The translations under genes and the position numbers were made by a program. Positions 61,801-64,000 of a DNA stretch of 64,000 nt are shown here, one piece after another. Source of the stretch: Dermatemys mawii (taxonomy: Eukaryota; Chordata; Testudines; Dermatemydidae). The stretch covers positions 6,805,619-6,869,618 of the forward strand of contig ML677374.1 of NCBI GenBank assembly GCA_007922305.1. The letters run 5' to 3'. The stretch's first letter is position 1; each line of letters starts with the position of its first letter. The notes beneath the pieces were generated by a model. It saw nothing but the letters and a program-made list of their open reading frames with translations. It made no database searches and had not been told where the DNA came from.

Positions 61801-63736
61801 CGTGCTCTGTATACAAAACAAACCCATTACAAACACGATTGTTCACGATACTTCCACTCGTCGGTGGTTTATCAGTGATGATGGGCCCAAATAACTTTCG
61901 ACTTTGCAGTTCAGATTCATCTCTACTGTAAGCGACCGCAGGGAAACACACCCAGTTTTCAGACAGGAGTCAAAATGAAATCTGCTGGGACGCTTGTCAG
62001 AAATTCACACGCTGCGAAGGTAGAAAGGGAATCTCCACGCATTTGAACATTTTTCTGCTCGGGTTCCTTGCACTGGTCAACCATTTTACTAGTACAGTTC
62101 AGAAAAACACTGCTAGGGAATTGTCAGACTTGCTAGATAGTGAAAAATTATTGCATGAACTTGTGAGTAACTTTAAGACCACCACAAACAGAAGTCAGAG
62201 AAGATACAGTGATGAAAAACTCATCTGGGGACAAGCGTAGCTAACTGAGGCTTCATTTCAGGCAGGACAAAGGAGTTAGGTTCCCCCAACTAACATTTTT
62301 CTCTTTAAAGGGAATATTTCAGGACACCAACTACTACTCATGTAATAATGCCTCTGAAAATTGATTATTAAAGGTTTTTAATTTCTCCACATCCAGATAA
62401 TGGAATCTGAGCAAGCTATTATAGTATTGTGAAATAATTTTATAGTGTCTTGATACTACTTTGCTTTGAAGCTGAAAAGCTCTCTACAAACACTAATTAG
62501 TCATTTGACTAGAAAAAGAGAAACTCATTTGTAACATTTAGAAGTGCAATGCATGAGGGAAGTTGGTAGATGATACAGCTCAGTGTTAATATTCAGACTA
62601 AAGTTGTCAAATTGGTATTTTTAAATGAAAGCTTAACAAGTTCTTTAACGAAATATTAGATCACAACATTCTCTCATGTATTTTAAAAAGCTTACTGCAG
62701 CTACAATGAAAGCTTCAGTTTACTGAATCATATGCAACAACCAGTTCAGCTCAGACTGCCTGAATACAAAACAGCTTCATGAATTAAAGGTCCTTACAGA
62801 CATAAAGCAGTATAATATTGCAGTCTTATTTTCAACTAAAGATAAAATACCTGTTTTTTTCGGATGCGAGGCTGGAGTGGGGTGCATTTTAGCATCTCTG
62901 GAAAACCCATCTAAATTTCCTTTAATAGCTTCCAAAGCATCATCTCTACTCTTCTCACCTGTCTGAAACATGACAAAAGTTGCTTTGAAAGTGTCACACT
63001 ACAACTACTGAGAATCTTCTTCCAACATTCACAATTGTTTTGTCTGAAAAAGTAGCAATGCTTGTTAAAAAAAATAATCACACAAATTAAGCTCTATTTC
63101 CCAGTGATGGTTTCAGTAAGGCTGTTTTCAATAATGAATGTTCTATGCAGGAGACTCAGAGAGAGAAACTGTATTAATCCAAACAAAGAGGGCCTGCTGA
63201 TATCGCTCAAGGACTATTGAAATTATTCTTGGTAAAAAACAGATGACGCGGAGCCAGAAATCAATCAATCAAAATTGGTGTGGTGAATATTAAGCCTAAC
63301 TGGTGCACCAAATAATGAAGGGATGAATTATGCCACACATCTTTTCCTTTTTTGGGGAGTTCTTAGAGAGAGACTTTGAAAAAAATCTCATCACCTGCCC
63401 CAGTGCATCCCAGCTCAGCTCATCTTCCATGCCCCCAAAACATAGCAGACCAGATCGAAAGACTTTCTTCCAGATAGGAAGCCATTTCCATTGGACTTCA
63501 TCAGGCTTCAGATCAGGCCTTCGGTTGGGAAGGTATTTGAAAGAAGAATCTCTTTCTTCCCCAATACATGAAAGCCACAGGTTTTGGTTTTTTTAAATCT
63601 GAAAATAAATAAATGCTGTTTATGATATACCTTCGGTTTCACACTGCTTAGAAGTCTCAGCTTTTGTTTCTGCTCTTCAAATTGGCGTCGTTTTCTTTCT
63701 TCTTCTAAGAATTTTTGCTGGTGTTCAAACCTTTTC
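19715..63736 (-). CDS. SYNRG: Synergin gamma (AP1 gamma-ear-binding protein), 19 coding exons, 5' end outside window
   Basis: The coding exons, from 5' to 3' on the minus strand, total 3874 nt and 1290 residues in one unbroken frame, close to the rest of the human protein. The promoter, start codon and first exons lie beyond 64000. SYNRG binds the gamma-ear of AP-1 (and GGA ears) on trans-Golgi and endosomal clathrin coats and links them to EH-domain ligands. Visible parts, numbered from the first residue in the window: a charged coiled coil (1-32); an EH domain with an EF-hand-like GKLTKEEL loop (about 275-340); an acidic Phe-motif region (about 424-1043) with many D-D-F-x-D/E-F motifs; a conserved helical segment (1099-1198); and a C-terminal Cys/His cluster (1209-1276). 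Identity rests on near-identical blocks such as GGSSVGKEDSEDALSVQFDM. The gene is convergent with DUSP14, as in human 17q12. Confidence 0.96.
19847..21165 (-). other. SYNRG intron before the last exon
   Basis: 1.3 kb bounded by GTACGA and ATTCTAG. No repeat or RNA gene was recognised. Confidence 0.8.
21166..21201 (-). CDS. SYNRG: SYNRG coding exon 18 of window (36-nt microexon)
   Basis: 36 nt, phase 0 at both ends, encoding KEEKPVEEHPRK. It runs from ATTTCAG| to AGGAAA|GTACGA. It can be skipped without changing frame, and it lies between the two halves of the C-terminal Cys/His cluster. Confidence 0.92.
21691..21801 (-). CDS. SYNRG: SYNRG coding exon 17 of window (CxxC half of the Cys/His cluster)
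   Basis: 111 nt, symmetric phase 0. It runs from CTGTAG| to AGTAAA|GTAAGT. Encodes PDENSLDFSSCMLRPGIKNA and QDLACGVCLLNVDSRSK. The C-x2-C pair is at residues 1223 and 1226, with another Cys at 1209. Confidence 0.95.
23946..24764 (-). mobile_element. 5'-truncated Penelope-like retroelement, 3' part with GIY-YIG nuclease remnant
   Basis: Flanked by an exact 13-bp duplication, CTGGTTGAATACT (23933-23945 and 24765-24777). On the minus strand, 24273-24506 encodes MYMGQTGHSLQKRINGHKSD, then PVGEHFN and DLKVSIL, the pattern of the GIY-YIG endonuclease domain of Penelope-like elements (YxGQTG...R..H..DI). Just upstream in the same frame, the expected Cys-containing segment (VIYAIMC, QCPSAM) is broken by a stop codon, so the copy is dead. 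The 3' UTR after the frame ends in the widespread turtle sequence 'gctacccctctgag' (minus strand). No reverse transcriptase part remains. Confidence 0.85.
26331..26470 (+). repeat. L2/MIR-type relic
   Basis: The order 'ctttacaaatgg', 'gaacagggagtttaagtgac', 'tgaacaccagggctcc' fits the ancient family at 530-710. Confidence 0.4.
26520..26668 (-). CDS. SYNRG: SYNRG coding exon 16 of window
   Basis: 149 nt, from TGACAG| to TTAACG|GTAAGG. Encodes VVEVYRVTKRVELGIKATAV then CSEKLQELLKDIDKVWNNLI and SFMSLAALT, an amphipathic helical segment. Ends in phase 0. Confidence 0.96.
26974..27070 (-). CDS. SYNRG: SYNRG coding exon 15 of window
   Basis: 97 nt, from CTGCTAG| to TATTAG|GTATGT. Encodes VIKKANDTLNGISSSSVCTE and VIQSAQGMEYLL, identical or nearly so to mammals. 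Ends in phase 1. Confidence 0.95.
27425..27635 (+). repeat. Dispersed repeat with 'gaaaatcaggcccc' core
   Basis: Shares 'tgaaaatcagg.ccc', a 'caagttggg/caggttgag' block and 'acccaaatt..gtcactt' with 60240-60372 in the same order. A short, old interspersed repeat in the intron between SYNRG exons 14 and 15. Confidence 0.45.
27872..27925 (-). CDS. SYNRG: SYNRG coding exon 14 of window
   Basis: 54 nt, symmetric phase 0, encoding ESERYAYEWQRCLESALQ. It runs from CAAATAG| to CTACAA|GTAAGT. This opens the conserved C-terminal helical region. Confidence 0.94.
27926..29414 (-). other. SYNRG intron 13-14 (1.5 kb)
   Basis: Contains an L2/MIR-type relic at about 28350-28515 ('caaagcactttacaacc', 'aagtgatttccc'). 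Nothing else was recognised. Confidence 0.75.
29415..29578 (-). CDS. SYNRG: SYNRG coding exon 13 of window
   Basis: 164 nt, from TTATAG| to GTAGAG|GTAAGA. Encodes SHKRSLSLGDREISRSSPSP then ALEQPFRDRSNTL and VIRDKYKDLTGEVE. The basic Ser-rich RSLSLG and SRSSPSP segments are plausible kinase sites. Ends in phase 0. Confidence 0.96.
29815..29892. repeat. Palindromic CATTGA/TCAATG repeat, with TGATCCAA arm
   Basis: Contains 'gcttgatccaaatccctctg', 'aagtcaatgg' and 'cattgatttcaatggg', then 'ggctttggctcc'. It is one member of the family discussed in the findings, in the short intron between exons 12 and 13. Confidence 0.4.
29982..30572 (-). CDS. SYNRG: SYNRG coding exon 12 of window
   Basis: 591 nt, from TTTCAG| to GTTCAAG|GTGAGC. 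It begins DIDDLKCASFGNYN and holds SLASYDWSDTEDIH, GFGEFSR, MDDFGEFQSEKPKISKFDF and KMKSSEEMIKSELATFDLSV. Two more acidic Phe motifs lie here. The middle third (about residues 935-985) is diverged from mammals. Confidence 0.96.
30838..31076. mobile_element. Fold-back pair of Penelope-like 3' ends with hammerhead-like core
   Basis: Two copies of the Penelope-like terminal sequence lie head to head. The left arm (about 30873-30967, sense on minus) and right arm (about 30986-31078, sense on plus) are reverse complements over about 90 bp with few mismatches, separated by a loop of about 18 bp. The insertion is bracketed by TTCCTGAA (30821-30828 and 31077-31084). No coding part is present. The right arm has an intact CTGATGA ... 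CGAAA pair. Confidence 0.8.
30985..31045 (+). ncRNA. Hammerhead-ribozyme-like motif of a Penelope-like element
   Basis: CTGATGA at 30992-30998 is followed by GCGGGT, a T-rich loop and ACCCAC (stem II, one mismatch), then GAAA at 31017-31020. Minimal hammerhead motifs are known in the terminal repeats of Penelope-like elements. One extra A sits between CTGATGA and stem II, and no good stem III with a cleavage UH could be drawn, so activity is doubtful. Confidence 0.45.
32520..32620 (+). repeat. L2/MIR-type 3' relic
   Basis: Ends in 'aaaaccagaactccc' and 'ctctaaccagtagacca', the 3' signature of the family at 530-710. Confidence 0.35.
40339..41289 (-). CDS. SYNRG: SYNRG coding exon 11 of window (large acidic-Phe-motif exon)
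   Basis: 951 nt, the largest exon. It runs from CTTCAG| (after a long pyrimidine tract) to GCAGCAG|GTGAGG. It carries DSFAEFKSA, DGFTDFKTAD, DDFGEFNLF, QDDFADFMAF and DDDFSDFHSN. The last three are the motifs shown in mammals to contact AP-1 gamma and GGA ears. The 3' half, GGSSVGKEDSEDALSVQFDM onward, is nearly invariant. A Pro/Ala-rich run (PPPPTSAAAPPPAPG) is a turtle-side variation. A long open frame on the opposite strand is only its shadow. Confidence 0.97.
41958..42098. mobile_element. Complete small MITE
   Basis: Ends in inverted repeats: GGGAGACCAGA on the left and GGGGTGATCAGA read from the right. The interior has 'aaaaatcaggacggggg' and 'gggactgtccctataaaacc'. It is about 140 bp. 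The half copy at 14122-14200 is the same family. Confidence 0.7.
42590..42905. other. GC-rich patch of unknown origin in an AT-rich intron
   Basis: Noticeably richer in G and C than the flanking intron, with CCTGCCACCCAGG-type text. No exon with valid splice sites fitting SYNRG was found, and I recognise no repeat family. Confidence 0.35.
43482..43936. mobile_element. MITE-like element with 24-bp terminal inverted repeats
   Basis: The left end AAGGCCTTTCATTTTCAG..TTTTA and the right end read in reverse, AAGGCCCTTCGTTTTCAG..TTTTA, agree at 22 of 24 positions. A second inverted pair, TTTACCCAGCTATTA (43532-43546) and its exact reverse complement (43598-43612), lies within the left half. No target duplication was clear and there is no coding capacity. 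The superfamily is unassigned. Confidence 0.65.
45314..45336. repeat. (TG)n(TA)n microsatellite, left part
   Basis: GTGTGTGTGTATATATATATAT directly left of the inserted element. The TA run continues on the right side. Confidence 0.9.
45337..45995. mobile_element. Non-autonomous element with GTGAC termini inserted in a TA microsatellite
   Basis: Starts TGTGACAAAGCTCC and ends GGTCTGACTCCGTCAC, giving GTGAC..AG inverted ends. The interior ('gtgggtcctgcgcttcctgg', 'gggcccgccctctactcc', 'gattggctacaggtgtccc') matches a repeat I know as common in turtles. It carries a meaningless 170-residue open frame. A solo LTR is an alternative, but no tRNA-primer or polypurine site is visible. Confidence 0.65.
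45996..46026. repeat. (TA)n microsatellite, right part
   Basis: About 15 TA units with one phase break, right of the element. Confidence 0.9.
46694..46756 (-). CDS. SYNRG: SYNRG coding exon 10 of window
   Basis: 63 nt, phase 1 at both ends, from AAATAG| to TACTTAG|GTAAGC. Encodes YGDKYSAFRELEQPSESKYL. DKYxxF occurs in both this and the previous exon, which suggests an old internal duplication. Confidence 0.93.
46980..47098 (-). CDS. SYNRG: SYNRG coding exon 9 of window
   Basis: 119 nt, from TGTTCAG| to TTTGGAG|GTAAAC. Encodes VPSLLIPLPGTK, then STDKYAVFKGIAVDK, matching the mammalian protein closely. Confidence 0.94.
47099..49781 (-). other. SYNRG intron 8-9 (2.7 kb)
   Basis: AT-rich. A-rich tract near 48325-48350. 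No repeat family or exon was recognised. Confidence 0.7.
49782..49918 (-). CDS. SYNRG: SYNRG coding exon 8 of window
   Basis: 137 nt, from AATCCAG| to GAGCAG|GTGGAG. Encodes VVKPEEDDFQDFQDASKSGS followed by LDESFTDFQG, two acidic Phe motifs of the kind that bind the AP-1 gamma ear. Ends in phase 2. Confidence 0.93.
50529..50626 (+). mobile_element. CR1 LINE 3' end fragment
   Basis: Contains 'tggtctagataatacttag', 'gcaggggactggactagatg' and 'aaggtcccttccagtcc', ending in 'tctgtttctatgac'. Nearly identical to the tail at 2495-2617. Confidence 0.85.
50880..51055 (+). mobile_element. Truncated hAT-type non-autonomous element
   Basis: Begins CAGGGATAGGCAACC, continues 'gtgccaaaggcggcacgc', 'tttttagtggcactcacatt', 'ggggctctgcattttaattt'. 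This is the 5' part of a common turtle element whose 3' end (ACCCCTG) is missing here. Confidence 0.75.
52949..53197 (-). CDS. SYNRG: SYNRG coding exon 7 of window
   Basis: 249 nt, symmetric phase 0. It runs from GCGCAG| to AACCAG|GTTAGT. Encodes a Pro/Ser/Val-rich linker after the EH domain, starting RGVPAVSPDVLNQFP and ending in SSGFMPSYPTNQ. It could be skipped without a frameshift. Confidence 0.94.
53198..54132 (-). other. SYNRG intron 6-7
   Basis: A short (TTTA)n run at about 53279-53296 and a 'ccattgaagtgaatgggagt' palindromic relic near 53948. Nothing else was recognised. Confidence 0.7.
54133..54329 (-). CDS. SYNRG: SYNRG coding exon 6 of window (EH domain)
   Basis: 197 nt, from CTCAATAG| to ACTCAG|GTACAG. 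Encodes most of the EH domain: LYKKILETTM, TGIDTAKLYPILMSSGLPRE, LGQIWALNN and the EF-hand-like GKLTKEELYTVLAMIAVTQ. EH domains bind NPF-type peptides. In SYNRG the partner is reported to be SCAMP1. Ends in phase 0. Confidence 0.96.
54330..56566 (-). other. SYNRG intron 5-6 (2.2 kb)
   Basis: Contains a CR1 tail at 55595-55731. Otherwise nothing was recognised. Confidence 0.75.
55595..55731 (+). mobile_element. CR1 LINE 3' end fragment
   Basis: Extends further 5' than the other two tails: 'ggaattcccatcctgggag', 'gttagacaaacacctgtcag', 'ctggactggatgacctcttg', 'aggtcctttccagccc', then 'atgtctatgc'. Confidence 0.85.
56567..56644 (-). CDS. SYNRG: SYNRG coding exon 5 of window
   Basis: 78 nt, from CATTAG| to CTCCAG|GTAAAA. 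Encodes VGVFPSQDPIQQMVPPWIYN and then ESLAP, the segment just before the EH domain. Phase 1 at both ends. Confidence 0.92.
56645..58163 (-). other. SYNRG intron 4-5 (1.5 kb)
   Basis: No exon or repeat was recognised. Confidence 0.65.
58164..58388 (-). CDS. SYNRG: SYNRG coding exon 4 of window
   Basis: 225 nt, from TGTCTAG| to GTGTG|GTGAGC. Encodes a Ser/Ala/Val-rich disordered segment beginning GHSLEESLLISDLSASGQ. The reading phase joins cleanly to the exons on both sides. The position and splice sites, more than the protein text, support it. Confidence 0.85.
58389..59337 (-). other. SYNRG intron 3-4
   Basis: Holds a short repeat at about 58727-58795 with GGGCTGATCCAAT-type inverted ends ('ggctggtccaatgccc' and 'ggattggatcagccc'). 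Confidence 0.6.
59338..59640 (-). CDS. SYNRG: SYNRG coding exon 3 of window
   Basis: 303 nt, from TTTGCAG| to ACCAG|GTAACC. Encodes a low-complexity Ser/Pro/Gln-rich stretch containing the acidic Phe motif FLDDEEFSDFIQG. It is less conserved than the flanking exons, as expected of a disordered linker. Confidence 0.9.
59975..60180 (+). repeat. MIR-type (core-SINE) relic
   Basis: Has 'gcagtggactgggactcagg', 'caactctgccag', 'aggcaaaacacttaaacc' and 'aatctatgaaacagggctaa', in MIR order on the plus strand. Confidence 0.6.
60240..60372 (+). repeat. Dispersed repeat, second copy of the 27425 family
   Basis: Contains 'tttgaaaatcaggtccc', 'gtttcaggttgagaacc', 'aacccaaattcatgggtcac' and 'aaaatcttggcc'. 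Confidence 0.45.
62851..62962 (-). CDS. SYNRG: SYNRG coding exon 2 of window
   Basis: 112 nt, between TTTCAG| and ACAG|GTATTT. Encodes TGEKSRDDALEAIKGNLDGF and then SRDAKMHPTPASHPKK, almost identical to the mammalian protein. Ends in phase 1. Confidence 0.95.
62963..63630 (-). other. SYNRG intron 1-2 of window
   Basis: 668 bp between GTATAT and TTTCAG. Nothing was recognised. Confidence 0.75.
63631..63736 (-). CDS. SYNRG: SYNRG coding exon 1 of window (coiled coil)
   Basis: 106 nt. The 3' splice site is CTTTAG before 63736 and the donor is AAG|GTATAT. It encodes KRFEHQQKFLEEERKRR and then QFEEQKQKLRLLSSVKPK, a strongly charged helix expected to form a coiled coil. The first base completes a codon begun in an upstream exon outside the window. 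It ends in phase 0. Confidence 0.95.
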
Positions 63737-64000
63737 CTAAAGTGAAAATATTAAACAAATATTAAGCATTATTTGAGGACAACTTCCATGCCAACCTTCT
63801 GAACATTGGTAACTTGGGTTTCACATAGATGCTTTGGTGCACACTTCACCACAGTCTCATAAAATTGGCAGAAAATAGCATGCGCCACCATGAACCTCAT
63901 ACAGAGCCTTCAAATACAATGGAATGGTCTGCAACTAATTTAACATTTTTGAATCTTAAATTCAATACGAATGTCTTTAGAATAGGATGGTAGATTTTTA
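63737..64000 (-). other. Part of an upstream SYNRG intron
   Basis: Intronic sequence before the first exon in the window. The upstream coding exons and promoter are not present. Confidence 0.75.

Larger units (their letters stand above)
59641..62850 (-). other. SYNRG intron 2-3 (3.2 kb)
   Basis: Contains a MIR relic (59975-60180) and a second 'gaaaatcagg' repeat (60240-60372). No exon was seen in the remainder. Confidence 0.7.

Noticed and set aside
1..64000. CRISPR arrays, bacterial operons or phage-like systems
   Set aside because: No regularly spaced direct repeats and no prokaryotic genes. The coding structure is clearly that of a vertebrate with introns.

Overview
This is vertebrate nuclear DNA, most likely from a turtle. 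It is AT-rich, with short exons, GT-AG introns and many old transposons. The repeat set points to Testudines: CR1 3' tails with the CAGGGGACTGGACTAGATGA-type ending, a tRNA-derived SINE, Penelope-like elements, and hAT-type elements ending in GTTTGCCCACCCCTG. The species call rests on recalled repeat families and protein homology; no search was run.

The window holds two protein-coding genes that converge, as in the human 17q12 arrangement. On the left, plus strand, is DUSP14, with its whole 198-residue coding sequence in one exon (10823-11419) behind a 3' splice site at 10708/10709. On the right, minus strand, is SYNRG (gamma-synergin, AP1GBP1). Nineteen coding exons from 63736 down to the stop at 19715 give 1290 residues in one continuous reading frame. 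Only the first exons, promoter and start codon lie beyond the right edge. Every exon junction was checked for AG/GT sites and codon phase. The SYNRG 3' UTR probably runs to about 15.7 kb, leaving about 2.9 kb between the two genes.

Layout: 1-10.7 kb is the 5' flank or first intron of DUSP14, with repeats and two strong CTCF-like motifs. 10.7-12.8 kb is the DUSP14 last exon. 12.8-15.7 kb is intergenic and holds a full-length hAT-type element. 15.7-64 kb is SYNRG. Its introns carry a Penelope-like 3' fragment with GIY-YIG nuclease remnants (23.9-24.8 kb), a fold-back Penelope-like copy with a hammerhead-ribozyme-like core (30.8-31.1 kb), MITE-like elements (41.96, 43.48, 45.34 kb), hAT and CR1 fragments, and MIR/L2-type relics.

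The two genes act in separate processes. DUSP14 is a small cytosolic dual-specificity phosphatase of MAPK/TAK1 signalling. SYNRG is an AP-1 adaptor partner at the trans-Golgi network and endosomes. Nothing suggests joint function. No bacterial-type system, CRISPR array, rRNA, canonical tRNA gene or endogenous retroviral coding region was seen.
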